NCBI GenBank assembly: GCA_017165825.1 | Contig: CM029366.1 | Location: forward strand, 23,637,019-23,701,018 | DNA length: 64,000 nucleotides | Direction: 5' to 3' | Source: Hepsetus odoe | Lineage: Eukaryota > Chordata > Actinopteri > Characiformes > Hepsetidae | Shown here: positions 46,018 through 58,653 of the stretch, one piece after another | Layout: every line of letters starts with the position of its first letter | Numbering within the stretch: position 1 is the stretch's first letter | The notes under the pieces: generated by a model | Database searches by the model: none | The model's input: only the letters and a program-made list of their open reading frames with translations | Told to the model about the DNA's origin: nothing | Made by a program: the position numbers and the translations under genes

Positions 46018-46676
46018 CCCACCCAGAGCTTAGGTCAAGGCTGGTTGTAGCATTGCTAGTCTTGGTGAGATTATGTGAAGATTATGAAGACCAAAATGAG
46101 GGGAAAAAATTGCTCCCATTTTTTTCCTCTTATTCTAGCCCTATATTTTTTTTAGTTCTGAATCAGCCTCAAAACACTCCGAAAGTGAGCCCAGGTTGCT
46201 ATAGCAACGAAGCATGCAAAGTGCATAAGCAAGCACTGTGTGAAACAGGATGAAAGGCGAGGTGGGAAAGAAAAAAGTTGGGAAAGAATTGATGTGTGCT
46301 GATGAATAGATATGTGATTGGCTATGTGCACATGCATTTTACACGTATACAGGAGACATTTACATATATGTTTATGTAAAAATGCATATAGTACATGTTA
46401 ACAGCGTAGAACTTGTTTTCCCTTTTTTCTCACCTTTTACCTCAGATACCCTTCATGAAAGTGACCCTCTTTAGCCATTCTTTGGGTTGACATTAACCTA
46501 CTGTAGGTAGAGCAATACTAAATGAGTTTAGCATTTGTTTCTCTCTGCACTGGTCAGCCAGAGTTGTTCATTTATTGGGGGTCTGAGCTCCTAAAGAAAA
46601 CCCTCTCCAGACTGAGACTGTCCGTCTAAAGCCGACTGTCGCTCAAAGGCTGCCTGGATGGCTGCCCTTGGGCTGT

Positions 46677-46684
46677 TGTAAATA
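46677..46684 (+). promoter_or_regulatory. Pumilio response element motif (TGTAAATA)
   Basis: Matches TGTANATA exactly, 660 nt after the stop codon. Confidence 0.5.
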
Positions 46685-46852
46685 GAGATATACTGTACTT
46701 GAACTTGTAATGCCTTTTGTTTTGTAGTATAAGGGATGTTGAACAGCATAACAGCATAGCCAAGTTGTAAACATATATGAGATGCAGAAACTGAAACCAA
46801 TATACATTACCAACTAATTGTAAGAAAACTGTGGTAAAAATGTAGTTTAACT

Positions 46853-46860
46853 TGTATATA
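46853..46860 (+). promoter_or_regulatory. Second Pumilio response element motif (TGTATATA)
   Basis: A second exact TGTANATA match, 176 nt after the first. Confidence 0.45.
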
Positions 46861-47962
46861 ATTTTTAGGTAGGTTCTTTTTTTTAATGTTAAACATGTAC
46901 ATTTGTGGACAGAACAGGCAAGAATGGCATTTATCTAAACAACAACAATCACAACCAGCAAACAAAACAGATAAAATTAGTTATCAGTATGGGTACTTCA
47001 CGTTAGCTTCCTGAGCCATTACTATTAGTTCTAACTACATTCAGCTCCATCCATCCTCCATCATCATTTATTTCTTATACTAAATGCTTTCATTTCTTCA
47101 CTGGCAGATGAACTGTTGTGTGTCTTCACATTATTTTTAGCAGCTGGCAGTTTTCTTCATTCATATCTTAGTGCTTATAACATTTTGTTGCCTAAAATGA
47201 AATTTTGTTCATCTCTAGTCCTGATGTTGACTGGACCCAAGCTCAATATAGCTAAATTGTGTAGCAGCCTTATGTAAAATTGGGGTAATCCTTATCTAAT
47301 TACAAGTTGATTTTCTGATTGCAAAGGAAACACATAGTCCACAGGGAGCACATGAAGACTTTTTTTTTCTTAATTGTTGATGCACAAGTAGGATCTACTT
47401 ACTTGAGAAAAAAACAAAAAACAAAATGTGGCATGTGCCCAAATCTTAATGCATGTTGCATTTTTTAATATTTTTGAATATGTTAACATGTTTAGCTTTA
47501 AGTATACATTCATTTGTGCAGAGGTTTGTTCTCTGTGGAAACTAGGCACCCAAACATTTGTATAAGGCTTATATTTTAGATTTAGTAGGGGATGTCAAAG
47601 GCTAAACAAGTGGTGCTAGCATAAACATTTACATCTGTTACATCAGATTAAGTATTTGAAATGACATCCTGGCAAACACACGACATAAACCCTGTATGTC
47701 CAGTAGAATAACTCTCACCCAATACACAGCTTTTAATATGCAAGTCTAGAAGGCTTCACTCTTACATGCCCGGAAACAAGTAATTCTAGCCACAGAATCA
47801 TAAAAGACCCGTTCTAAATACATATATATTTAAATACAAGCATTATCATATCATTAATGAAATTATAGTGTACTAAAAATGAAGATAATTCATGAATATT
47901 CATGTCAGTCCTTGATTTACAGACATGAAAAGGCTCTAATATGATGCATTTATAGCATATGG

Positions 47963-47972
47963 AATAAATAAA
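47963..47972 (+). terminator. Internal poly(A) signal pair
   Basis: Overlapping aataaataaa about 1.95 kb after the stop. It could end a shorter mRNA, but no strong GT-rich downstream element is obvious. Confidence 0.35.
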
Positions 47973-50545
47973 CATTGGCTAATTACTTGAGCTTTTGACT
48001 GAGCTGTAAATCAAGGCTGCATGATCTCTTATGACGTCCAAAAAAACATCCTTATCCCAGACTGAGGAATCGCACCCCGTGGTAAACCTGCTCTGACTGG
48101 GAGCATCTCAGCTGCCCCCAATCTGTCATATTATTTCCAGTTCATCTTTACACTGGTTTCCAGTCATCCCCTCCTCCTCCGCTGCACTTGAAGGGGAATT
48201 CCTGCTTGAAAATCGTCCAACTGACCCAGTTATGCGCTTCAGTCAATTCATCTTTAATCTCATCTTCAGCACAAATGATCAACTACGTCTGCAGTTTTGC
48301 CTTCTTAATTGCCTCCTCTTGCCTGTTCCGCTCGGATCTACAGTATGTAAATGCTTGTATAGCTGCAAAAAAGAAAAAAAAATCTGCTGGAAAAAAAGTA
48401 CTGTTACTGCACACTTTTTTTATTTCAAATGTGATGAAATGTGAGAGTCAAACCCTTGTTCTAGCGTATCAACAGCACAGAAATGTCTTGCCTTCTTTCT
48501 TTGTCTGGCTGTTTAGGCCTTTTTTTTGGTTTAACACGCACATTTTTACGTGAGACTTTACCCTGTCCGGTGTGCCATACTTCTTTTGTTTTGCACTATA
48601 TTGGGTCTTTTAATTTGCTATTATATCATTTTTATTCTACTGCTGGCATTTAATGCCAGCATTAGCAACCTATAAGTAGTAATAGCTGGCAGCTGGCTCG
48701 CATCTGAATGCCTGAGCCTTGCCCCCTGCATGGACTTTTAATTTTGCATGTGAAGAAGACAGACGTGCATGTGCTACAAGGAACTATTACAATGAACTAT
48801 TACACCACCACCTGCAACGAGAGCAGAAAAAGCCAATGTAGTGTTGCATCTAAGAATTACTGCATAGAATCCTTAAAAATCGCGAAAAGGAAGGGATGCA
48901 TCTGTCAATATTGAAGAAATGCTGCAGCATTATTTAACTGGCAAAGCTTTTTTTTATTCTGATGATGCTCTTGCACCAGATAAAACACATTTCAGACTTT
49001 CATTCAGCAGCTTCCTTATGACTTATAATTAACAGATCACTGATTCTGTTCTTTATGAAAACATAGGGAAACATTACACGCTTGTCTGTGATAATAAACT
49101 GTATGATACAGATGTAGTAGACAGAGAAGGTTGGAGGATTATTTTAATTCCTTTAACACATCATGCCCATACAGAATGGGACTCCTCGTTCTCAAATATT
49201 CACTTAGAATCGACCATGCCGTGTCATTGCGCCTCAGTAATACATCACTGAGGATAGAATTCTTGAATTTCAATGGCTAGGAAGACAACGTATACACTAT
49301 ATAGAACTGTGATTATAAATGCACTGTCTCCTTAAGTAGGCCCAGTTCCGTCCCTTTGACCCATGACCGGCCAGCTCCTCTTTGTCTGAAAAGGCCTAAG
49401 GCTGCATTCTGTGTCCCACATCAGTTGATGTACTGCCCCCTTGTGGACAGAAAGTGCACTGTCAACCTTCCTCTGCTGGTGAATGCTGGTATTTGGGTGT
49501 TTAATCACAACTGGCTTTAGGAAGGCCTTTAACCGACATTTCTGAAAGATGTGATTAGTCTCTGCAAGACAAGACTTTAAAGCATTAAACAGCCGTTGGA
49601 TTTAATTGCCTCTGCATTGCACAACGCCCTGCATGAACTCGATAAGATGTACCAAAAAAAATGTTAAATACTTTTTACAAATTTTATTTTTACTTTAATG
49701 CTTACCAGTGTTTTTTGTTTTATTTGCAAATTCAACCTTTCCAATGGTGTCACGGGGTATGAGCGCAAACAGGACAATGTGATTAAAGGTGACTTGGTCG
49801 ACTGTTTTAAGTATTATTAATGTTCAGTTGTGTGACACCTTACCACCACTTGTGTTCTGTCGGGAAGTTCTGCTTACATATCAGTGAGATGCTGGCAAAG
49901 GAACGGTTCATCTTTGCCAGAGTTTACAAAAGCTGCCATTCAGATCCCAGCATACTTAAGTTTTTTTTTATTATTACCATCTGTTTGTTCACCTCTACAT
50001 CACCTTTATCTTCATTAATGATCCCTTTCATTGCCGTCTTCTTTTCAGAGACCCCCATCTGTGCTGCTCTAAAGCTTCGACTTGCGGCTCGTCATTGTAA
50101 TCCTTCTACCCAAGCTAATGCATTGCAGTATTTAAGGCCTACTCAGATCTTCTATGGTACTTGCACGATTACTGAGGCACTCGGTGCACTCTTGTCCTTT
50201 ATAGACTGTGGACTGTAAATTCTGGAAGAGTTTTTTTTTTTTGTTATTTTTTTTAGGTCTGGGAACGTATGCTAAAATGGGTGTGTTCTGTATGTATGCT
50301 TAATTGTATGTATGCTAAGGTAACATAGGCTTTTCTCCTTCTCTAGACATAACATTCATAAAAACCAAACTTGCCGTCTAGCTGTACTAGTGGGTTGTGA
50401 ATATTGGCATATTGTTTTTTGCCCTCCTCTTGACACTTTTGTCTAGTGATACTGTTTGTTAATGAGTGTTTGAATGGTTGAATCCTCCCTGTGATGTAGG
50501 TTAACTGTACACCATGCCACTGTTTGGATGTGAAGATATGTCCAA

Positions 50546-50551
50546 AATAAA
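50546..50551 (+). terminator. Probable srgap3 poly(A) signal
   Basis: AATAAA, followed after about 12 nt by actttttttt, a T-rich downstream element. Another aataaa at 50743-50748 could extend the UTR slightly. Interspersed SINEs resume only beyond this point. Confidence 0.6.
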
Positions 50552-52116
50552 AACAACGTAACTTTTTTTTGACCTCTTATGGAATCGTTACAGTACACTC
50601 TTCCCGTACATTAATCATTCGTTCGAGCCAAGCTACAGCCTACATCTGATCAGGACGAAAAAATCTCGCATTCATCCCGTGGCTGCAGTAATGGTTGTTA
50701 AACCAAGGTATCAAATAATTCCTGAGGATGTCACGTCTGAGAAATAAATCTTCTATCTTTCCGTGATAGTGATAGTGTCCTGGACAAAGCCAAGACTTGG
50801 ACTAGTTTTCTTTCACTTCCATTCAGAATGCTTTTTAGTCCATGACTAGGCTTTATGGCTTATTTGAAAAACAAGGTTAAATATACACTTGGACGTGTGG
50901 TGATTTTAAAAGAGAGGCATTCAGTATAAAATAGTCTGATAATGTTGTGCTTCTATGCTTCATGTTATATGCTTACAGCTGTGCTAATGTCTTACTAACT
51001 TACTTCACATCTTAAGGCTAAGGTTAAGATAAGCTTAAGGATACAGTGCCAACCTTTTTACACTCTATGCACTACCTGCTAAGAGAAATCAATCAATCAA
51101 TCAGTCAGTCGATCAAAGTCAATTAGGTGTAAGCATTAAGTAAAGACTGCAGATATATGAATGAAGATCTACACCATTACACCACAAAATGTTGAGAATC
51201 ATACAAAATATAACCTCTGTTACTTTTAAAACCAAATCCTGAACACTACACGTATGTACACATGCACAATCACAAAAAAATAACTGACGGCGAATGCAGA
51301 AGTTCCATATTTACAAAGGCCATGTTCATAGATAATTTTTTATTTCTGTCGTTGATTTTTTCATACACATCAACAAATATAGGACCATCTTAGTTACGTT
51401 TCTTCATATGTTGTGAGACATTAGCCTCCATGAACTACTGATATTTTATCAAATCTTTTCTTGCCTGTTTCCCCTCAATGTTTCCAGCATAACTGGCTCC
51501 CACTCAGTCCTAAAGAATAATAGATTCACTCTCATGCTTGAGAGGTGAAAAGGTGCTTTTTTTAATATAAATTGCTTTTCCTTTTCCCCAAAGATACCAG
51601 TGGTGATTATTTCCACAGGAATCTATTTTTGTTAGGACCACAGAACTTTACTCCAAAATGCCTCTGGTGCTGCATAGCTTAGACATTGAGCTTTTCTGAT
51701 GAGAACAACTTTAAGATTGCTTCAGAAGTCTTTTTCTGAAATGGCTTTCAATCTTCAAGTTTTCCTTGACTTCAGCATTTCTCCTTAACATCAACTTCTG
51801 GATGACATTTTTTGACAGTGAGCAGAGGCAGGTGTTCATATAGTCTTATAGTCTTTTATTTATCCTCAGTTTTGCTGAGGCTGTGCACTGTAAAGACAAC
51901 ACCCTGTAGGATCACGATTTATTACGCTCTGACTGTCTAGACTTGACTCAGAGTAAAAAGAATTCTCTGAAGCCTCACAAAAATAGCGTTGTAAGTGTTC
52001 AGCGGAAAGAATTTGATCTAAAATCAAAGAAGCGAACAAAGTTTAGGTGTCAGCATATTTTAAATGGGCCGTATGTTCTAGAGTTTCTAGAGAATCATCT
52101 TGGTAAAATACATGTA

Positions 52117-52327
52117 CAAGATTGTGGGTTCAAATCCCTTACCAGTAGGCCACCCTGAGGCATCCTTGAGCAAGGTACTGTCCCCATCACTGCTCCCTGG
52201 GTGCTTTCAATAGCTGCCCCCTGCTGCATGGTGGTTGAGTGTATGGGTCAAATGCAGAGGTGTAATCTCGTTGTGTTTCGCTGTGCTGTGGTTCACAGTG
52301 ACAAGAATGGTCACTTTCACTTTCACT
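52117..52327 (+). repeat. tRNA-derived SINE, head-truncated
   Basis: Forward copy beginning in the head at caagattgtgggttcaaatcc (B box present, A box missing). The body (ccttgagcaaggtactgtcc) and tail (ggtcactttcactttcac) are complete. Confidence 0.87.
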
Positions 52328-52857
52328 ACTAGAGGTTCCAGTAACCCAATCAATGTTGGAATCACTCCGTATAACAACAGAAAGTCTGACAAACCTTTGA
52401 ACTGCCCCTGGTGGAAGTGGGGTGGTGGTCAGCATGCAGGGGCCTGGCCCAGTACAGGTGAGCGGGGCTAGTGTAACCAGTTGCCTCAAATTGAATTTTC
52501 TTTCTTACTTTCTTTCTTTCTTTTTTTTTTTAATACCTGCTTCAAATTTTTTTTTATTGCTGAATAAAAAATATGCAATCAGGGGAATAATTTCAGCACA
52601 AAAAGTGAATAAAACAAGATGTTTGTGCATAAAGATTACAGATGAAAGAGCAACTACTGCATAAACGTACATGCTTTTACAAAAGCACCCCTCTATATAT
52701 GCACATACATAAACATATACATACACATATGAAAGCAAAACAAGAGTGTCAGACATATTTCTAGAACTTCAAGTGCTAATCTAATATTTTTACTTTTTAC
52801 TTCAGCAGCTTTTTTGTTATTATTTTTTAAATGGTATACTTCTGTCAAAACATCAGC

Positions 52858-52858
<1 letters not shown>

Positions 52859-52893
<35 letters not shown>

Positions 52894-52902
52894 GACACAC
52901 AG

Positions 52903-52936
<34 letters not shown>

Positions 52937-52937
52937 A
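52859..52937. repeat. (AC)n microsatellite, interrupted
   Basis: AC repeat of about 79 bp with cacag interruptions. Confidence 0.95.
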
Positions 52938-54119
52938 AAGCCTCACAAAGAAGTATGGGGCACACTGACATAGAAGTGTCACAAGCAAAGGAGTTTCTGA
53001 CCTAATTTTCTCGCTTTTGGTGGCTCTTTGAGCTTAGTAACGTACAAATAGCTGTGTAACAATACATAAATCAATGTTCAGAAAAAACTGTAGGTCCTCT
53101 CTAAAGGCCAGTGTCCAAATCTGTTTTGCTTGTTGGTCGTATGTGCAGTACAAGTCCTCAGCACTTGATGGAGACAGAGTAACGTAAGTAACAAAGCAAT
53201 ATTGTAGGACTGAATGGGTGAAAATGGGTAATGAGCTGAAAGTAGTAGCTGTAGTTTCAGGTCTGGATGTATTTTTGAGAGCAGAGGTAGTACAAACAGT
53301 CCTAGCCAGTGAGCAATCTTCTCTCCCTTCATTAACTTCCCAGTAAGGCCAGTCCATCTGAGAAAACCTTTTGAGCTTCTCTGAGTGCAAAGGCAAGATG
53401 TGCACCAATCAGTTATTCATTTGTCCTAATTTATCACAATACAGTCCTTTAGTGAAGCATGGCGAGCAGATAGCCAGAATCCCATTTGTCACACCTGACA
53501 GATTCTTAATAAACAAGACGTAAACATGACAACCATCGTCTGCCTGCTTTTAGACAGTCTCGCAATGAGGCTCATTTATTTTTGTGAGCACACAGTGTCC
53601 CCTACATGTCTTTCTTTGCTATTTTCACAGTCTGAGTAACTTGAGTGACAAACATCACAGTGTGTTGTCGATTGATTGCCTGATATGCTTGACTGTGTGT
53701 TAAATTGTTATGTATTTCCAGTCACTTGCTGTTCATGTTACACCTGGTTAGAAATAGATTTTCTGATAGTTTGGCACCAAAACAAGCTGCAAATGCATCA
53801 TTAAAGATCATTAAAATAAGAATATAATAAGGAGAGTAAATACCTCCATATGGCCTCCTGCAAGTAATGAAAAGGCATCGTGATGCAGAACATTACTGTT
53901 ATACAAACAGAAATAACAGAAATATTACAGATTCTGACTGTAAAGCTGAAGAACAAATCGTCTTTGGAAAAATAACCTTGCATCTCCAAAATGCTAAGAC
54001 ATTTATCGTGAAAGTTTCGCAGAGTTTATAGGTTTAATGGTGTTTTCAATTTATGTTAAAAAAAGAACATTGAAAAATTGAAAATGCAAGAATCGTATTC
54101 TCCAGCAATGAACTGTATG

Positions 54120-54338
54120 AGCAGTGGAGCACTGGGGGACTGTCTGAAGATCGTGGGTTCAAATCCCTGAGGTACTCTTGAGCAAGGTACCGTGCCCATC
54201 ACTGCCACATGTGCTGGATATAGCTGCCCCTTGCTGCACGTGTGTGTTTGGTGGGTTAAATGCTGAGAATGCATTTGATTGTGTTTGACTGTGTGCTGTG
54301 CTAATGGCATATAGTCATTTTCACTTCACTTTCACTTC
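54120..54338 (+). repeat. tRNA-derived SINE, diverged
   Basis: Forward copy: degraded head, B box gggttcaaatccc, body ttgagcaaggtaccgtgccc, and a tail with a duplicated cacttcactttcacttcac end. The segment between B box and body (ccagtaggttgcc) is deleted. Confidence 0.83.
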
Positions 54339-55751
54339 ACTGTGTCCTGCAGTCAGTGGGCTCTATAGCCCCTGTATGCAGGGTTATGTCAGGGGAGCAG
54401 ATGCTTGGTGGTTAAGTAATAAAGATGCTGGGAGCTCCTTCAGTCTCTGAGCCTGCCATTCAGCTTCTTTCACCTGTCTGTCTCATTTTTATTCAGAGGC
54501 TGCACCGTGCCTTTATGGCAACAAGACAAGATTGCTTTTCTTTTTGAAGTTTGGATAAGGGAACACACAGGACCAGGACTGAAAGCCACAACTTGAATCA
54601 AGGAACAAGACAGGAGGAACTCAAAAGACAGATTACAGAGAGCAAAAACTGAAATACAAAATAGACACTGTATCCTCTCGCATGTTTTCTCGGGTGGTCT
54701 TCTTCAGCAGGTATTGTGCCTATTGAGCATTGCAGGTAAGATTATGAGGATGGTTACAGATGCAGAGGGTGATAAAACAACCAACGCTCTCATGCATAAA
54801 ACTCGGAACAGCTGCTGTAATCTTCAGGAGAAAGTCCAAATTTTTTTCTACACTGTGTATAATATTCTGTCTTAAAGGCGAAAGTTCCAGATAGACTCTT
54901 TCTGGTGATGTGGAGGCCCATTTACAGAATCTACTGTTCAGTCTATCTGAGCTGAAGCTCCAACAAAATAACATTTATTTTTTATCATGAACCAGTACCT
55001 GTACTTGGTACAGTATAATCTGGTTGAAGTATTAAGCCACAGGTCCCCAGATATACAGTGATTTTATCACCAGTAAGGGATAAAAAGTTAGAAGTTGTTC
55101 ATCACAAGTGGATGTAGTGCCTGAAATGTCCTTAGAGATGTCCTTAATATTGTCCTTAAAATGTCCTTAATATTTCAAAATCTTCTATTCTTCATAAATA
55201 CATTTACAACGTCCATTTATAAAATTTGTGTTATTTCATGTACCAAAAACCATCATCATTTTCTATTCCTTCGAATTAAACAGGCTTTTTGTTTGGATGC
55301 CTTTAAGACAGATCTACTGGATGTAAATTGCCTATTGTGCCTTTTTCAAAAAGCTGTCTTAGCTGAAAGACTGCCTTTATCTTCTGAATGGGCTGAGTTA
55401 AGCTTCTTTAGGCTGAACAGGTGGATTTAGTTTTTGACTTCTATGAGAGCAGACTGTTTTTGCAGCCTTGTTTCCATTGTGCTCTATGTGACATGAGGAG
55501 TGAATTCTATATTTTGACAGGTTATTAATGTTTTCATCTCTGTTCATTCATTTTAATTAGTGAGGATTAGTTTTTCACTAATCGAGTCCTGTGATGAAAA
55601 CATTATTGTAGCCTTGAATAGCTGCTTGTGACTCCAAAAACAAGATGATATCAAATTTCATATTGATAATAATTACGTTCATAGGTAGATTGTGTTTTAA
55701 AGACATGTTGAATGTGACTCAGTCAACATTCAAGATTCAAGATTGAATTTA

Positions 55752-55795
55752 CCGATCCACTGTGGCTACCCCTAAACAGGAGCGGATGAAAAAAG
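55752..55795 (+). repeat. LINE 3' tail fragment
   Basis: Short match to the end of the RTE-like LINE also seen at 57352-57396: gatccactgtggctacccct, then aggagc. Only the last 40-odd bases are present, so it is an extreme 5' truncation. Confidence 0.55.
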
Positions 55796-56584
55796 TATCC
55801 AGGGCTGAAAAAAGTGAATATTGTCATATACTTTATTGGGACAAATTAACTTAATGGTAATTCCTTTTCTATTCAAAAGACATTAAGGAAAATCAGGTCA
55901 CACTTAATTCTGGGACTACTTCCTTCCCAGAGGAAAAATAATGTGATAGTTAAAATCAAGTCCAAGTCTAAGTCTAAGTCTAAGAACCCATACTGCTTAG
56001 TCAGAGGTTCTGGTTTCAATTCCTAGGTTGGTGCCCGGGGTCTTTTCTGTGCAAGTTCATCGTGTGTCTGCAGGAGCTCTGGGTTTAATCCACAGTAAAA
56101 AGACATGCCAATGAAGTGAACTGGAGTTACAAAATCCCACTGGTAAATTGGTAAGACATTATTCACTGCCTTTTGTCCAGTAAGCACTGCAATGGGCTCC
56201 AGCAACTCCACAAGCCTGGTCATGATAAGCAGTTAAAATATGAATGAATGGAGAAATGAATTTAGGCCTGTTGCTGTTTTCTGTCATATTTCTAGCTCAT
56301 TGTCACCATTTGAGAGTTGTTGTGTAAGCTTTCCATTTAGCTTCAGGTTGCTTTAACTGAATTGCTTATATTGTCATAGCAACCATCAAAACAGTCATTG
56401 AGTATCCCTTGTGGAAATAAAGGAGTCAGCAAGGTATTCCATATTCCTAAAAGTAAACGCTTCAAAATAGTTAAATGTAAATGAATAGTTAAATGTGAAA
56501 AATTAAAAAAGAAAAGTTAAAAAAGAAATGAAGTTAAAAGAGAATTAATGGTTACTTAACAAAGTCTTTATAAGTTGTATCATG

Positions 56585-56586
<2 letters not shown>

Positions 56587-56624
<38 letters not shown>
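56587..56624. repeat. (TA)19 microsatellite
   Basis: Uninterrupted TA run of about 38 bp. Confidence 0.93.
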
Positions 56625-56626
<2 letters not shown>

Positions 56627-57231
56627 AATTTAATTTATTTGAGGTTCTGGGAAATTTCTTACAGGTGTTACAGTTTCTGTCTGGATCATTTCTGTGTTTT
56701 TCTCTCTGCTACTCTGAAATAATTATATGGAATTACCTGCTGTTTTCTGCCAAACTCAGATTTGCACTGATCATTTTGTCCCATCTGGATACACATCACC
56801 ATAATTTTCCTGGCAGATGTTACCTCGTGTTGGAAAAAAAAAAAAATTGGCTGCTGCTCCTCTTTTTATTTAGTCTCTTAATGTGTGCATCCAAATTATG
56901 TACTTCCCAAATTGAGGAATGAATGATGCTTTGGACAAAACCCACATCTGATCTAGATGGTAGAACTTCTTTTCTGTCTAAACTGAGCGTTAACAGCCGG
57001 GGAAAGGCAGTAGTGTTTGAGATCATTCTGTCACCCTAGGCAATATCCCCTGCTCGGAGTTACAATCATCAATGAATTTTTTTTAGAGCTTGGATCCCAG
57101 CTTCCAGTGCATTCCTGCAAAATCCCTCAGTCGCCTTTGCTTTTAAATGCCCCAGTCCTTTAGTTATTACCATAGTAATAGTGGCAGTTTGACAGTGATG
57201 GAGGCTGCATTAGGAGTGACATATGCATTTA

Positions 57232-57396
57232 AAGTAGAGGTAGGTTGCAGGTTTAGGTCAAGGATCAGCTCTTTGCCCTTCCTCTTAGAAGACGTACAGA
57301 TAGTCGTTATGAAAGAGGAAGATGCCTTGGACTGGAAGATATGGAAACGGGTGATCTGCTGTGTCGACCCAGAACTGGAGCAGCCGAAAGAATAAC
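57232..57396 (+). mobile_element. RTE-like LINE 3' coding fragment
   Basis: Plus-strand translation gives LLEDVQIVVMKEEDALDWKI, then WKRVICCVDPELEQPKE stop. It matches the C-terminus of the same fish LINE ORF2 as 44258-44512 (consensus EDM..VGV.EEDA.DR..WR..I.CGDP) and ends in the shared tail ggagcagccgaaagaataac. Confidence 0.78.
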
Positions 57397-58397
57397 AATA
57401 ATATCCTAAAACAAAACAGAACTACATGTGAAAGATGTAAAACCAAAAGATGTAAAATTAAGAAAAACTTTAGGGCACTGAGGGCATTTTAGGGGTGTTG
57501 AGGAAGTCCCAGACCTCGCACATGATAAAAAAGGGGGTGGGTGTGTATTTTCCTAAATGTGAATAATGCCCCAAAATGTGGGAGCTGTCCTTTTATCAAT
57601 GTTTTCATTAAATTCAGCAGAAAGTTGTCTATTTTCATATTGTGTGAACTCACCCAGCCCATATTTATAACAGAACTGTACAGTCTAGTGCGCTAAGCCA
57701 TGTCACTACAATACCAAGAAACTGCACATGACATTTACGTTTAGGCTACAAGCCTGACATTCCATTGTTTGCTCAGATCCAATCTTTCTTACTTGACAGT
57801 AGGCCAAATTATTAAATGCTTCTGTAGGGTTTATTGGCAGAACATTTTTGCTGGTGGGCTAATGCAATATGTCCAGCACGCTCAGCAGAAAGAAACAACA
57901 GACGTTCTCATGAAGGCTGTAGGCTCACAAAATGAGTATGAATTCTATCTAGGACTAGAAGCCAGTTTAGCCTTTGGAAAATATAAATGTTTTTCCAAAG
58001 AAAGCTAGATAAACAAAGCAAAATAAATCGAGAGAACAAGAAAGTCAGTTGTAAATTTGATCCCACTAAACCTGCATTCTGGTGACTACATGGTTTCTAC
58101 AATCCAAAGAACAAAATTTTTTTTATTTTATTTTTAATTAAATAATTTCTTATGGCACACCATGAGGCTATGGCACAGCAGAGGCACTGTTCATGTTTTC
58201 CTCTTTGTTTATTTCCATGTCAGTTTGTGTTTTTCCCTACATCTCATTTAATGTGGCATTGTGCTCTGGGTTTAATTTAAAAACAGTAATGGCAAAATGC
58301 TGTGCTTTGACACACTGAAACCAAACAGCTGCCCGTGTGCACACAACGGTTCTGAAGATTTAGGATACCACAAAATGCAATGTGATGTGACCCACCC

Positions 58398-58653
58398 CTG
58401 GGGAGCGATGGCCTTGTTGTTTGGGACTAGGCCTCATGATCAATAGGTCATAGGTTTGAGTATCAGACCAGTAGGTAACCCTCAGATGCCCTTGAGCAAG
58501 GTGGCATCCTAACACTGCTGAGCCCAGTATATGGCTGCCAGCTGCCCCACTTTTGTGTGATGGATTAAATGCAGATAAGCATTTTGTTGTGATTTACTGT
58601 GTGTTGTGCTGTGCTGTTGTGGTGTCTTCAAAATGACAAATAGTCACTTTCAC
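58398..58653 (+). repeat. tRNA-derived SINE, old copy
   Basis: Forward copy with many substitutions: B box aggtttgagtatc, body cccttgagcaaggtggcatc, tail aaatagtcactttcacc. Confidence 0.8.

Larger units (their letters stand above)
46018..50570 (+). other. srgap3: srgap3 3' UTR (probable extent)
   Basis: About 4.5 kb of AT-rich, ORF-poor sequence after the stop, free of the SINEs and transposons common in the introns. That fits a transcribed, constrained UTR. It contains two Pumilio-type motifs (46677-46684 tgtaaata and 46853-46860 tgtatata), internal poly(A) signals at 47963-47972, and a final signal at 50546-50551. ORFs such as 48188-48553 and 49820-50218 lie in it and look like chance. Confidence 0.7.

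Noticed and set aside
45636..46022. 128-codon antisense ORF opposite exon 20
   Set aside because: Shadow of the GC-rich coding exon; the sense strand matches SRGAP3 to its C-terminus.
48188..50218. 121- and 132-codon ORFs in the 3' UTR
   Set aside because: No homology or domain; the long UTR makes such ORFs likely by chance.
51943..52158. Lys-rich 71-codon ORF downstream of srgap3
   Set aside because: Its end runs into a SINE and the rest matches nothing I know.
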